Below are positions 41,022-50,418 of a DNA stretch of 64,000 nt, one piece after another. Under the pieces are notes generated by a model, which saw only the letters and a program-made list of their open reading frames with translations, made no database searches and was not told where the DNA came from. Numbering within the stretch: position 1 is the first letter of the stretch; each line of letters opens with the position of its first letter. Origin of the DNA: Kordia sp050633145 (lineage in GTDB: Bacteria > Bacteroidota > Bacteroidia > Flavobacteriales > Flavobacteriaceae); the NCBI RefSeq assembly GCF_050633145.1, contig NZ_JBOEFY010000027.1, forward strand, positions 62,001-126,000. The letters run 5' to 3'. The translations under genes were made by a program, and so were the position numbers.

Positions 41022-41729
41022 ATGCAATACAAAAGAATTTTACTTAAATTATCGGGTGAAGCGCTCATGGGCGAAAGACAATATGGAATTGACCCAAAAC
41101 GTTTAGCCGAATATGCAGAAGAAATCAAACAAGTAGTTGATTTAGGAATACAAGTAGCCATTGTAATTGGTGGTGGAAACATCTTTAGAGGTGTTGCAGG
41201 TGCTAGTAATGGTATGGACAGAGTACAAGGTGACCACATGGGAATGCTTGCTACCGTAATTAACGGACTTGCCTTGCAAAGTGCCTTGGAAGATGCTGGC
41301 ATATATACACGTCTATTAACAGCATTAGAAATTAAAGAAGTTGCAGAACCTTATATTAAAAGAAAAGCCATTCGTCATTTAGAAAAAGGTCGCGTCGTTA
41401 TTTTTGGAGCAGGAACTGGAAACCCATATTTCACAACCGATTCTGCCGCTGTATTACGTGCTATTGAAGTCAGTGCAGATGTTATCTTAAAAGGAACACG
41501 TGTTGATGGTATTTACAATACAGATCCTGAAAAAGATACACAAGCCATCAAGTTTGATCACATCTCTTTTGACGAAGTTTTAAAACAAGGTTTAAAAGTA
41601 ATGGACACAACTGCTTTTACATTAAGTCAAGAAAATGAATTGCCAATTATTGTATTTGATATGAATACTACAGGGAATTTATTAAAAGTGGTTTCAGGAG
41701 AAAATATAGGAACTAAGGTAAACTTGTAG
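41022..41729 (+). CDS. pyrH: UMP kinase
   Basis: Protein of 235 residues, the normal bacterial length, from ATG 41022 (MQYKRILLKLSGEALMG). Motifs of the amino-acid-kinase fold: RILLKLSGEALMGERQYG (phosphate binding), VAIVIGGGNIFRGVAG, RGxxxxxMDRVQGDHMGMLAT and VIFGAGTGNPYFTTDSAAVLRA. It makes UDP from UMP with ATP and is hexameric in bacteria. A gap of 109 bp separates it from frr, which is probably in the same transcript. Confidence 0.98.
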   Translation: MQYKRILLKLSGEALMGERQYGIDPKRLAEYAEEIKQVVDLGIQVAIVIGGGNIFRGVAGASNGMDRVQGDHMGMLATVINGLALQSALEDAGIYTRLLTALEIKEVAEPYIKRKAIRHLEKGRVVIFGAGTGNPYFTTDSAAVLRAIEVSADVILKGTRVDGIYNTDPEKDTQAIKFDHISFDEVLKQGLKVMDTTAFTLSQENELPIIVFDMNTTGNLLKVVSGENIGTKVNL

Positions 41730-41838
41730 TAAAAATTGGCTTAGTTTTTGATTTTATTCCAGCAAAAACAAAAAAATACTTTAAATTAGTAATGATATAG
41801 AAAGTTACAAGATTACTTTCATTAATAATTTTAACAGC

Positions 41839-42393
41839 ATGAACGAAGACATTAAATTTATTATAGACACAACAAAAGAATCTATGGATAGTGCAATTGC
41901 TCACTTAAATAAGCAATTATTAGCAATTAGAGCTGGAAAAGCTTCTCCTGCTATGCTATCAAGTGTAATGGTTGATTATTATGGTTCGCAAACACCTTTA
42001 TCGCAAGTTGCAAATGTAAACAGTACTGATGCACGTACCATTACAATTCAACCATGGGAAAAAAGCATGATTCAAGAAATTGAAAAAGGAATTATGATTG
42101 CAAATCTTGGTTTTAATCCTATGAATAATGGTGAATCTGTAATTATCAATGTTCCACCATTAACTGAAGAACGCCGTAGAGATTTAGCAAAGCAATCTAA
42201 GAGCGAAGCAGAAGATGCAAAAGTTGGTATTCGTAATGCACGTCAGGATGCAAATAAAGAAATTAAAAGTCTTGATATTTCTGATGATGCAAAAAAGAAT
42301 GCTGAAATTGATGTACAATCATTAACAGACAGTTACGTAAAGAAAATTGACGAAGTTTACGCAGTGAAAGAAAAGGAAATCATGACCGTATAA
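41839..42393 (+). CDS. frr: Ribosome recycling factor
   Basis: Protein of 184 residues, full length. Signature parts: MDSAIAHLNKQLLAIRAGKA, SQVANVNSTDARTITIQPWE, GFNPMNNGESVIINVPPLTE and ERRRDLAKQSKSEAEDAKVG. It frees ribosomes from mRNA after termination, together with EF-G. The order pyrH-frr is kept in most bacteria. A terminator follows about 30 bp after the stop. Confidence 0.98.
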   Translation: MNEDIKFIIDTTKESMDSAIAHLNKQLLAIRAGKASPAMLSSVMVDYYGSQTPLSQVANVNSTDARTITIQPWEKSMIQEIEKGIMIANLGFNPMNNGESVIINVPPLTEERRRDLAKQSKSEAEDAKVGIRNARQDANKEIKSLDISDDAKKNAEIDVQSLTDSYVKKIDEVYAVKEKEIMTV

Positions 42394-42422
42394 AAACGTT
42401 AAACTTATAATAAACTAATTAT

Positions 42423-42450
42423 AAAGCGGCCAGTGGTCGCTTTATTTTTT
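42423..42450 (+). terminator. Intrinsic terminator after frr
   Basis: AAAGCGGCC-agt-GGTCGCTTT with one G-T pair, followed by ATTTTTT. It is the end of the pyrH-frr transcript. Confidence 0.88.
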
Positions 42451-42578
42451 GTAACATTATGCCATTAATTTCGTTATAAGAAAAAGGTCGTTTCAAAACA
42501 TGTCGCCATATAAGCATTGATAGTAATGAATGTGGTTGTCGACTAAACACATTAGACCATTAAAACAAACCCTATTAG

Positions 42579-45101
42579 ATGAAAAAATCAGTATTGATTT
42601 TTATTGTATTGCTTACTTCTTTTGCGGCTGTTGCGCAACAAAGAATTTCAGGAATTGTAATTGACCAAGAATCTAAGGAATCACTGCCGTTTGCGAATAT
42701 TTTTATTTCAAAAACAAAAGGTACCATTACAGATGCAGAAGGGAAATTTAGTCTAAACTTAAAAAAAGATATCACCTCCATTAAGGTTTCTTATATTGGT
42801 TATAAAACGGTTACTTTACCTGTAAACGAAAACACTAGCTATCTTAAAATACAACTTGAACGAACACAAGAAGCACTAGATGCAGTTGTATTATACAACA
42901 AAGAAAACCCTGCTATACAAATTATGCGTGATGCTATTGATCGTAAAAAACAAAACGATCCAGAACGCAAATTAAAATCGTTTAAACTGAATGCTTACAA
43001 TAAGCTTTTAGTAACTGCGAGTCCAGATTCTATCAACGGAAAAATTGATTCCATCTACACAAAAAAAGAAGGAAAGCTTGTTTTTAAAGAAGTCGATTCT
43101 TCAAATTACAGCTTTAAGAAAGATATGACACGAAGCCATATTTATATGACTGAAAAGGTTAGTGAGGTTTCATTCAGTTCATCTAAAGGAAAGCGTGAAA
43201 AGATTTTAGCTACACGAATGGCAGGTTTTAAAGAACCGATCTACGAAGTTTTAGGTATAAAAATTCAGTCATTTTCATTCTACAATAATAAATATGAACT
43301 TTTTGGAACTTCGTATGCAGGTCCAATGGCAGGAAATGCACTTTCAAAATACAAATACAAAATTTTAGACACGGTTAGCAATAACAACCGCGAAGCATAC
43401 ATGATTTATTATAGTCCGCAGAAAAAAGGCGAAACTTCTGGTTTGGAAGGTATTCTATATATTGATCGTGAATCGTACGCGTTACAAAAAGGAATTGCTG
43501 AGATAAAGGGTGTGATTGATATCAAAGCTGAACAAAATTTTGACTACAACGAAACATTTGAAGTTTGGTTTCCAACTGACAAACAAATTCAAATCCGAAA
43601 AGGAAAAACAGACGATACAGTATCTCTTTTCGGGCAAGCTGTCAAAGTACAACGTGGAACACCACAAGACAGTACAAAAACAGTGCGCACGAACAAACAG
43701 GAAGTGAGTGACTTTATTTATCTGATCTCTAAAACAAAAAACTTTGATTTATCTATTAACAAACCTGTAAAAATTCGCGGACGCGGATTGGCAATTGAAA
43801 TAGAAGACAAAGCACATGATAGAGACGAAGCATATTGGAGAAAATTTAGAACAGATAGCATTACCCAACGTGGTAGAGAAACCTATGCTGTACTAGATAG
43901 CGTTATTGCTGAAGATGGTGTTGAAAAAGACATCTATTTAGCTAGAAAACTATTGAAAGGATATTACCCAACAAAATATATCGATTTAGATCTACGTTAT
44001 TTGGTCAAATACAACAACTATGAAGCATTCCGTTTGGGACTTGGTGGTGTAACAAATGCTAATTTTTCGACTAAATATCGTTTGAATGGTTACGGAGTTT
44101 ACGGAACACGTGATAAAGATTTTAAATTTGGAGTTGGCGGTGCTGCACGATTAGACAAACGCACACAAACATGGTTTGGAATGTCGTATACAGATGATTT
44201 AGTAGAAACGGGAAGTTCTCGTTTTATCACGGATAGACGCGCATTCTCACTTTTTGAACCACGCTTATTCAATATTGATTTATTCTATGAAGTAAAACGC
44301 TTAACGGCTAATATTGAACATCAAATTACAGCGAAAATGCATGCAAACTTGATGGTTTCTAGAAGCAATGTAGAGTCTACATACGATTATGGTTTTGTAA
44401 ATAACGGTCAAATTTTTAACGCATACGATATTACAGAAGCTACGCTTGCTATACAATGGAATCCGTTTAGTGAATACATGCAAACCCGTCACGGACGTAA
44501 TGAAATCAAAAGAGGATTTCCTCAATTTGCATTTCAAGCTACCAAAAGTTTTGACGGCTTGTTAGGTGGCGATTTTGATTATACAAAGTTAGATGCTCGA
44601 ATTGTTCACGAAATTCGTCCTATTGACAAAGGTGTAACATCATTTTTACTAAAAGGTGGTTTGGGTATTGGCGATATTCCAATTTCACATTTATACCATA
44701 CATCTCCAAACAATCCGAACAAAGATGTACTCTTACAACGTTTTTCAATTGCTGGTAGAAATAGCTTTGAAACCATGTATTTTAATGAGTTTTTCTCTGA
44801 CAAATACGCAATGTTTCAAGCAAAACACAAGTTTAAGCCATTTAAAATTACAAAAGGCTTTCGCCCAGAAATGACCTTAATTACGCGATTTGCTATTGGT
44901 GATGCCAAAAACATTGAACGTCACTTAGGGCAACAATTCAACTCATTACAACACGGATATTCAGAATCTGGGTTTGAAATCAATAAACTATTTGCTGGTT
45001 TTGGACTGAGTTTTATGTACAGATATGGCGCATATCATTTGCCAAAATTTGAAGACAACTTATCATTTAAATTCACTTATTATTTTAGTTTAGGTTTTTA
45101 A
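42579..45101 (+). CDS. DUF5686 / carboxypeptidase-regulatory-like outer membrane protein
   Basis: Protein of 840 residues with signal peptide (MKKSVLIFIVLLTSFAAVAQ). Residues 22-110 form a carboxypeptidase-regulatory-like domain: ISGIVIDQESKESLPFANIF, TITDAEGKFSLNL and VSYIGYKTVTLPV. The remaining part matches the DUF5686 layout that I know from Bacteroidetes: a long soluble segment followed from about residue 470 by many amphipathic strands ending FKFTYYFSLGF, with a C-terminal aromatic as in outer membrane barrels. It is expected in the outer membrane; the function is unknown. It stands 185 bp after frr and 49 bp before the exporter gene. Confidence 0.88.
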   Translation: MKKSVLIFIVLLTSFAAVAQQRISGIVIDQESKESLPFANIFISKTKGTITDAEGKFSLNLKKDITSIKVSYIGYKTVTLPVNENTSYLKIQLERTQEALDAVVLYNKENPAIQIMRDAIDRKKQNDPERKLKSFKLNAYNKLLVTASPDSINGKIDSIYTKKEGKLVFKEVDSSNYSFKKDMTRSHIYMTEKVSEVSFSSSKGKREKILATRMAGFKEPIYEVLGIKIQSFSFYNNKYELFGTSYAGPMAGNALSKYKYKILDTVSNNNREAYMIYYSPQKKGETSGLEGILYIDRESYALQKGIAEIKGVIDIKAEQNFDYNETFEVWFPTDKQIQIRKGKTDDTVSLFGQAVKVQRGTPQDSTKTVRTNKQEVSDFIYLISKTKNFDLSINKPVKIRGRGLAIEIEDKAHDRDEAYWRKFRTDSITQRGRETYAVLDSVIAEDGVEKDIYLARKLLKGYYPTKYIDLDLRYLVKYNNYEAFRLGLGGVTNANFSTKYRLNGYGVYGTRDKDFKFGVGGAARLDKRTQTWFGMSYTDDLVETGSSRFITDRRAFSLFEPRLFNIDLFYEVKRLTANIEHQITAKMHANLMVSRSNVESTYDYGFVNNGQIFNAYDITEATLAIQWNPFSEYMQTRHGRNEIKRGFPQFAFQATKSFDGLLGGDFDYTKLDARIVHEIRPIDKGVTSFLLKGGLGIGDIPISHLYHTSPNNPNKDVLLQRFSIAGRNSFETMYFNEFFSDKYAMFQAKHKFKPFKITKGFRPEMTLITRFAIGDAKNIERHLGQQFNSLQHGYSESGFEINKLFAGFGLSFMYRYGAYHLPKFEDNLSFKFTYYFSLGF

Positions 45102-45123
45102 GCCTGTCTTCAATCGTTTTTCC

Positions 45124-45131
45124 TAAATTTG
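45124..45131 (+). promoter_or_regulatory. -7 promoter box for the RND exporter gene
   Basis: TAAATTTG, 19 bp before the ATG at 45151, so the leader would be about 13 nt. Confidence 0.5.
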
Positions 45132-45150
45132 CACGAGCAAAAACTGAACA

Positions 45151-47622
45151 ATGATTAAATGGATAAATACACGCTTCTGGTCAAGTGTTGCACGACTGAT
45201 TCTTCGAAATAGAATAATCATTCTAATGCTTGTAGTCGGAATGACTGTGTTTTTAGGATCCCAATGGAAAAACATGCGTTTCTCCTATACGGAAGCAAAT
45301 TTATTACCCGATAATCACATTGTTAATGTAGAATACAACAAATTCCTTGATATTTTTGGGGAAGAAGGAAACTTAATCATTCTTGCCGTAAAAGACAGCT
45401 CACTTTTTACACCCGAAAAACTAAATGCTTGGAATCGTCTCAGTAAAAAATTCAACGCAAAACCAGAAGTAAGTGCGGTAATTTCTACTGAAAATCTCAA
45501 AAAACTTGTCAAAAACGCAGAAGATGAACGTTTTGAACTCGATAATTTAATCAAAGGAGAAATCAAAACTCAAGCACAAGCAGATGCCATTCGTGCTGAA
45601 CTCTTTAAAAACTTGCCATTTTACAAAAGCTTACTTTATAACGACGAAGGCACCATAAGAACTGCCGTATATCTTGACAAAGAAATTGTAAATACTCCTG
45701 TTCGAAAAGACTTCATATATGACGAAGTGCTTCCAATGATAGATGAATTTGAAGCAGAAACCGGACTCGATTTGCACGTTTCTGGAATGCCTTACATACG
45801 AACCTTAAACTCACAAAACATTGTCGATGAAATCGGATTGTTTATTGGTGCGGCATTGCTCATTACAAGTTTAATCTTCTTTTTCTTCTTCAGATCGTTC
45901 CGTGCAACATTCATATCAATGGTTGTAGTAATTATTGGTGTAATGTGGGCGTTTGGAGTCTTAGGATTACTAAACTATGAAATCACAGTATTAACAGCAT
46001 TAATTCCTCCATTAATTATTGTAATAGGAATTCCGAATTGTATATTCTTCATCAATAAATATCAACAGGAAATAAAGAAACATGGAAATCAAGCCAAGTC
46101 ACTTCAACGTGTAATTTCTAAAATTGGAAATGCTACATTGATGACAAATATGACTACAGCAGCTGGTTTTGCTACGTTTATCATCACAGAAAGTAAGCTA
46201 TTGAAAGAGTTTGGTATTGTAGCTTCCATAAACATAATCGCCATTTTTATCCTATCACTGTTAATCATTCCGATTATATACAGTTTTATGGCTTTACCAA
46301 AAGAGAAACACTTAAATCACTTAAACAAACGTTGGATTGGTGCTTTTGTTGGTTGGATGGAAAAAATGGTACGCCATCACCGATTTGCAGTATATGTTTC
46401 TTCTGTAGCATTGTTAGCATTAAGTATTATTGGAATTTATCAAATACGTATTTCAGGAAGTTTGATTGAAGATATGCCACAAAATGCTGATTTCTTTCAG
46501 GACATTCGCTTCTTTGAACAAGAATTTGATGGAATTATGCCATTGGAAATTTTAATTGATACCAAACGTAAGAATGGTGTACTAAAGCTTCCTACGCTTA
46601 AACGAATGGATAAATTTGAAGAATTGATTGTAGATACTCCCGAACTATCACAACCAATGTCTGTGGTAAGTTTAGCAAAATATTCGCGTCAAGCGTATTT
46701 TGGTGGACTCGCTAAAAATTATTCCATACCAGCTTCAAACGAAAATACAATCATTTCTACCTATGTAGCAAAGTCAGATTCAGGACTTAATATGCTGTCA
46801 AGTTTTGTAGATTCTACAGGAAGATACGCACGTATTACAACGTTCATGAAAGATATCGGAACCGATAAAATGGAACGTATCGAAGAAAATTTACAAGCAA
46901 AAATAGACAAAACATTCAAAGACAGATATGATGTCACTATTACTGGGAAAGCACTCGTTTTCCTAAAAGGAACCAAATATTTAGTCAACAACTTAATCAT
47001 GTCATTGTCCTTGGCAATTTTCTTGATTTCGTTATTTATGGCGTATTTATTCCGTTCGTTCCGAATGATTTTAATTTCATTAGTACCAAACTTATTACCA
47101 TTGTTAATTACTGCGGGAATGATGGGCTTTTTAGGCGTTCCTATTAAACCTTCTACTATTTTGGTATTTAGTATTGCTTTTGGAATTTCTGTGGACGATA
47201 CCATTCATTTCTTGGCAAAATACCGACAAGAGTTACGTAGCAACCATTGGAAAATTCGAAAATCAGTATATGCTGCTTTGCGTGAAACAGGTGTAAGTAT
47301 GTTTTATACTTCTATTGTATTATTCTTCGGGTTTTCAATATTTATGATTTCTAGCTTTGGCGGAACTGTCGCTTTAGGCGGATTGGTTTCTGCAACATTA
47401 CTCTTTGCAATGTTAGCTAACTTATTACTATTGCCTTCATTATTGCTTTCGCTAGAACGTAGCATTGCAAATAAACGTGTATTAAAAGCGCCTAACTTTA
47501 GAATTCTTCCTGAAAAGGAAAACAGAAAACTATCAGACTTGGCACGAAGAAATGACGACGACGAAGGTGATGATGATAAAGACAATACTAAATCACACAA
47601 GGCAAAGTTTACCAAAAAATAA
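45151..47622 (+). CDS. RND/MMPL-family exporter
   Basis: Protein of 823 residues with the two-fold RND layout: helix 1 at about 20-37, a large periplasmic loop, a bundle of five helices (about 228-375), a second loop, and a second helix bundle (about 615-770). EIGLFIGAALLITSLIFFFF and IAFGISVDDTIHFLAKYRQE are helix segments of this family; the latter carries the G-x-x-x-D-D motif (FGISVDDT) used in proton relay. It is shorter than the 1,000-residue AcrB type and fits the MMPL/hopanoid-transporter-like group. The charged C-terminal tail of 50 residues is rich in Asp/Lys. Likely exports lipid-type substrates; no partner genes of a tripartite pump are seen. Confidence 0.92.
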   Translation: MIKWINTRFWSSVARLILRNRIIILMLVVGMTVFLGSQWKNMRFSYTEANLLPDNHIVNVEYNKFLDIFGEEGNLIILAVKDSSLFTPEKLNAWNRLSKKFNAKPEVSAVISTENLKKLVKNAEDERFELDNLIKGEIKTQAQADAIRAELFKNLPFYKSLLYNDEGTIRTAVYLDKEIVNTPVRKDFIYDEVLPMIDEFEAETGLDLHVSGMPYIRTLNSQNIVDEIGLFIGAALLITSLIFFFFFRSFRATFISMVVVIIGVMWAFGVLGLLNYEITVLTALIPPLIIVIGIPNCIFFINKYQQEIKKHGNQAKSLQRVISKIGNATLMTNMTTAAGFATFIITESKLLKEFGIVASINIIAIFILSLLIIPIIYSFMALPKEKHLNHLNKRWIGAFVGWMEKMVRHHRFAVYVSSVALLALSIIGIYQIRISGSLIEDMPQNADFFQDIRFFEQEFDGIMPLEILIDTKRKNGVLKLPTLKRMDKFEELIVDTPELSQPMSVVSLAKYSRQAYFGGLAKNYSIPASNENTIISTYVAKSDSGLNMLSSFVDSTGRYARITTFMKDIGTDKMERIEENLQAKIDKTFKDRYDVTITGKALVFLKGTKYLVNNLIMSLSLAIFLISLFMAYLFRSFRMILISLVPNLLPLLITAGMMGFLGVPIKPSTILVFSIAFGISVDDTIHFLAKYRQELRSNHWKIRKSVYAALRETGVSMFYTSIVLFFGFSIFMISSFGGTVALGGLVSATLLFAMLANLLLLPSLLLSLERSIANKRVLKAPNFRILPEKENRKLSDLARRNDDDEGDDDKDNTKSHKAKFTKK

Positions 47623-47763
47623 AGCGAACGACACTTTTCTTATGGTTTAAATACTACTGTCGTAACTAACTATTGATTGTATAATGCCATACAATTAACA
47701 GCTACTTTGTATGCGACCAAGAAGTTAAAAAACTGATTATTTCTATTGAAATCAATTACTTAT

Positions 47764-47793
47764 TTGATAAAAGTAAAAAATTACTTACTTTTG
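47764..47793 (+). promoter_or_regulatory. Near-ideal promoter upstream of a non-coding transcript
   Basis: TTG (47764-47766), exactly 19 nt, TACTTTTG (47786-47793). The -33 and -7 elements and the spacing fit the Bacteroidetes consensus completely. No ORF follows; the promoter drives the RNA at 47799-47975. Confidence 0.8.
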
Positions 47794-47798
47794 TGAAA

Positions 47799-47975
47799 TA
47801 GGCACAAAAAATAAAGCCTGAAGTTGTTGTTACAACATCAGACTCTATTCGGTTCCCCCAAACCTACCTTAATTTTCTTAATCATTGAAGACAAATTAAG
47901 ATTACAATTGATTAATAGCCATGACAAATATATGTCAAGTTTGAGCGATTAGACAAGGGGAAAAATCCCCTTTTT
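47799..47975 (+). ncRNA. Candidate structured small RNA of about 177 nt
   Basis: The segment lies in the 661-bp gap between the exporter and asnS. It has a strong promoter just upstream and ends in an intrinsic terminator (AAGGGG-aaaaat-CCCCTT followed by T5, 47955-47975). It contains hairpins: CTGAAGTTGT-tgtt-ACAACATCAG (one mismatch), GGTT-cccca-AACC, CTTAATTT ... AAATTAAG (8 bp) and TGACA-aatata-TGTCA. No start codon opens a frame longer than a few codons. The length matches 6S RNA, and a flavobacterial 6S-like family (6S-Flavo) exists in Rfam; I could not verify a match, and clear pairing of the transcript ends is not seen. A trans-acting sRNA is the other option. The rest of the gap (47976-48255) shows nothing I can support. 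Confidence 0.65.
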
Positions 47976-48255
47976 ACTGGATTATTCCCTTTTATTTATA
48001 GGTATTTTTACGCTTTGTCGAATTCTCTCAAAAGAAAAACGTACTCTTCGTACAAAATGCGCACCTATTTATCATCAGTTTTATTCCATGACCTTTAATC
48101 TGTTTATTTTATTCTTATTAATTCTATCAGATTGAATTACTCATACATTTATATTGTTTATCAATGAATTTGTGAATCTATGATTTCGTTGAGAACCATA
48201 TAAGTTGGTGTCAAAAAATTGTTGTAGCTCATTTCATAAGTTTTCACTAATAAAC

Positions 48256-48263
48256 TATATTTG
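48256..48263 (+). promoter_or_regulatory. -7 promoter box for asnS
   Basis: TATATTTG, 21 bp before the asnS ATG. The -33 triplet at the right distance is TCA, a weak match. Confidence 0.6.
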
Positions 48264-48283
48264 TCGCCTAAAATATTTAAAAG

Positions 48284-49726
48284 ATGAAATCATACACAGT
48301 CGCTGAGTTACTAAACTCAGAAACATTGCTACAGGAAGTTACTGTAAAAGGTTGGGTACGAACGTTTAGAGCAAATCGTTTTATTGCTTTAAATGATGGA
48401 TCTACCATTAATAATATTCAATGTGTTGTTGATTTTGAAAATACCAATGAGGATATTTTAAAACGTATCGGTACTGGTGCTGCTGTTGCTATTAAAGGAG
48501 AATTGATTGAAAGTCAAGGAAAAGGGCAAAAAGTAGAAGTTAAAGTACAAGAAATTACCATTTTAGGTGATGCAGATCCAGAAGAAGTATCAAAAACTAT
48601 ATTACAACCTAAAAAACACAGTCTAGAATTTTTACGTGAACAAGCGCATTTGCGCACACGTACAAATACATTTAGTGCTGTAATGCGTTTGCGTTCGTCA
48701 TTATCGTTTGCAATACACAAATATTTCAACGAAAATGGATTTTACTATATGCACACGCCAATTGTTACCGCAAGTGATGCAGAAGGTGCAGGAGAAACGT
48801 TTAGAGTGACTACACTAGATCCTAAGAATCCGCCATTAGATGAAGATGGAAATGTTGATTATTCACAAGATTTCTTCGGAAAAGAAACCAACTTAACGGT
48901 TTCCGGACAGTTGGAAGCAGAATCGTACGCGATGTCTTTAGGAAAAGTATATACTTTTGGTCCTACTTTTAGAGCTGAAAACTCAAATACATCACGTCAC
49001 TTGTCTGAATTTTGGATGATTGAGCCAGAGGTTGCTTTTATGGATTTGGCTGGAAACATGGACTTAGCAGAAGATTTTATGAAATCTGTGTTGAGTTATG
49101 TATTAGAGCACAATCCGGATGATTTGGCATTCTTAGAAAATCGTTTGATTCAAGAAGATAAAACAAAACCACAAGCTGAACGTAGCGAAATGTCGTTGAC
49201 AGAAAAATTGCGTTTTGTAGTTGAAAATAACTTTAAACGTGTAAGTTACACAGAAGCTATTGATATTTTACGCAATTCTAAACCTAACAAGAAGAAGAAA
49301 TTTAAATATTTAATCAATGAATGGGGCGCAGATTTACAAAGTGAACACGAACGTTTCTTAGTAGAAAAGCACTTTAAGTGTCCAGTGATTTTATTTGATT
49401 ATCCAGCAAATATCAAAGCGTTTTACATGCGTTTAAACGAAGATGAAAAAACGGTTCGTGCTATGGATATTTTATTCCCTGGTATTGGAGAAATCGTCGG
49501 TGGATCGCAACGTGAAGAGCGTTTGGACGTATTGAAAGAAAAAATGGCTGCTTTAGATATTCCTGAAGAAGATTTATGGTGGTACTTAGAACTTCGTAAA
49601 TACGGAACAGCTGTACATTCTGGTTTCGGACTTGGTTTTGAGCGTTTGGTAATGTTTGCTACAGGAATGAGCAACATTAGAGACGTAATTCCTTATCCAA
49701 GAACTCCACAGAACGCTGAGTTTTAA
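48284..49726 (+). CDS. asnS: Asparaginyl-tRNA synthetase
   Basis: Protein of 480 residues, normal length for bacterial AsnRS. The N-terminal OB-fold anticodon-binding domain begins VTVKGWVRTFRANRFIALND. Class II motifs follow: motif 2 region FGPTFRAENSNTSRHLSEFW, and motif 3 GFGLGFERLVMFATGM. TVSGQLEAESYAMSLGKVYT and HTPIVTASDAEGAGETFRVT are typical of AsnRS rather than AspRS. It charges tRNA-Asn in the cytosol. Transcription is ended by a perfect palindromic terminator shared with the convergent RiPP genes. Confidence 0.98.
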   Translation: MKSYTVAELLNSETLLQEVTVKGWVRTFRANRFIALNDGSTINNIQCVVDFENTNEDILKRIGTGAAVAIKGELIESQGKGQKVEVKVQEITILGDADPEEVSKTILQPKKHSLEFLREQAHLRTRTNTFSAVMRLRSSLSFAIHKYFNENGFYYMHTPIVTASDAEGAGETFRVTTLDPKNPPLDEDGNVDYSQDFFGKETNLTVSGQLEAESYAMSLGKVYTFGPTFRAENSNTSRHLSEFWMIEPEVAFMDLAGNMDLAEDFMKSVLSYVLEHNPDDLAFLENRLIQEDKTKPQAERSEMSLTEKLRFVVENNFKRVSYTEAIDILRNSKPNKKKKFKYLINEWGADLQSEHERFLVEKHFKCPVILFDYPANIKAFYMRLNEDEKTVRAMDILFPGIGEIVGGSQREERLDVLKEKMAALDIPEEDLWWYLELRKYGTAVHSGFGLGFERLVMFATGMSNIRDVIPYPRTPQNAEF

Positions 49727-49747
49727 AAATAAAAATTATACATATTA

Positions 49748-49779
49748 AAAACCGTCAAGAAATTCTTGACGGTTTTTTT
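49748..49779. terminator. Two-way intrinsic terminator between asnS and RiPP genes
   Basis: AAAACCGTCAAGAA and TTCTTGACGGTTTT are perfect arms around one base, with T7 on the plus side and A/T run on the minus side. It serves asnS (plus) and the RiPP operon (minus), whose stop is 7 bp beyond it. Confidence 0.9.
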
Positions 49780-49785
49780 ATTGCC

Positions 49786-50058
49786 TTAACAAAGAGCACT
49801 ATAAGTAATTGGACCTGGGCAAGTTTTTCCATTTTCTGATGGGCAACCAAAACCAGGGCAAGTAATACACTTAGTCTTAACTTCTGATAACGTAACTGGA
49901 ATTGTTGGACCTACTGTAAAGGTAGTTGCGCAAATTATCACCAACTGCGTTTCCAGCAATGTAATATTTGTTCCTCCTTGAATAGATTGCGCGTTTACCG
50001 ATGCAATTGTCTGTTTTTGTAAAGACAACATTTTTAAATTTATTTTTCGTTTTTTCAT
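49786..50058 (-). CDS. RiPP precursor, Bacteroidetes lanthipeptide-like leader (second of pair)
   Basis: Protein of 90 residues. Leader MKKRKINLKMLSLQKQTIAS, then QSIQGGT and a core of about 60 residues with six Cys (IICATT, KCITCPG, GCPSENGKTCPG, a final C at the end). The leader is almost identical to that of the gene just upstream (NLKMLxLQKQTxA), while the cores differ, as expected for RiPP paralogues. The Gly-Gly would be the site of leader removal by a bifunctional ABC transporter, which is not encoded nearby. It lies 36 bp after the first precursor gene and is followed by the shared terminator. Confidence 0.82.
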   Translation of the reverse strand: MKKRKINLKMLSLQKQTIASVNAQSIQGGTNITLLETQLVIICATTFTVGPTIPVTLSEVKTKCITCPGFGCPSENGKTCPGPITYSALC

Positions 50059-50094
50059 AATATTTAATTTTATGGATTTATAATTACCGTGTTT

Positions 50095-50331
50095 TTAGCA
50101 AAACGGACAATACGATTTGCACGAATTGAAAACTGTCACACAAATTTCTTTATCTCGATCCACGGTGATTAAAGGACGTGTTGGGTCTTGTACTGTTGTA
50201 CAATTTAAAATAATACTCGTACCTGGACCACAACCTAATGTTTCTGGTGCGCCACCTTGTACATATTGCATATTTGCAACTGTTTGTTTCTGCAAAGCCA
50301 GCATTTTTAAATTTACCTTTCGTTTTTTCAT
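50095..50331 (-). CDS. RiPP precursor, Bacteroidetes lanthipeptide-like leader (first of pair)
   Basis: Protein of 78 residues. Leader MKKRKVNLKMLALQKQTVAN, then QYVQGG and a core with six Cys (TLGCGPG, ILNCTT, EICVTV, SCKSYCPFC end). Ser and Thr residues before the Cys fit lanthionine formation, but disulfide-rich or unmodified products cannot be excluded. No modification enzyme, protease or transporter lies within this window, so any maturation acts from elsewhere in the genome. A TAGATTTG box lies 80 bp upstream on the minus strand. The next gene upstream is a TPR-HTH regulator on the same strand. Confidence 0.82.
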   Translation of the reverse strand: MKKRKVNLKMLALQKQTVANMQYVQGGAPETLGCGPGTSIILNCTTVQDPTRPLITVDRDKEICVTVFNSCKSYCPFC

Positions 50332-50410
50332 ACTAAAATAGTTTAATGGTTAATAATGTTCTTTTAAGATCAAAAAAAACCGCTTTCTGAAAACACGTAA
50401 ACTAAATTCC

Positions 50411-50418
50411 CAAATCTA
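50411..50418 (-). promoter_or_regulatory. -7 promoter box for the RiPP pair
   Basis: TAGATTTG on the minus strand, fitting TAnnTTTG. It would give a leader of about 70 nt before the first precursor. Confidence 0.45.

Noticed and set aside
46761..47204. Antisense frame of 147 residues
   Set aside because: Fully inside the RND/MMPL gene; no start signals and low-complexity Asn/Lys/Ile content.
47976..48255. Second non-coding element before asnS
   Set aside because: No promoter match, hairpin or ORF was found that stands out from AT-rich background.
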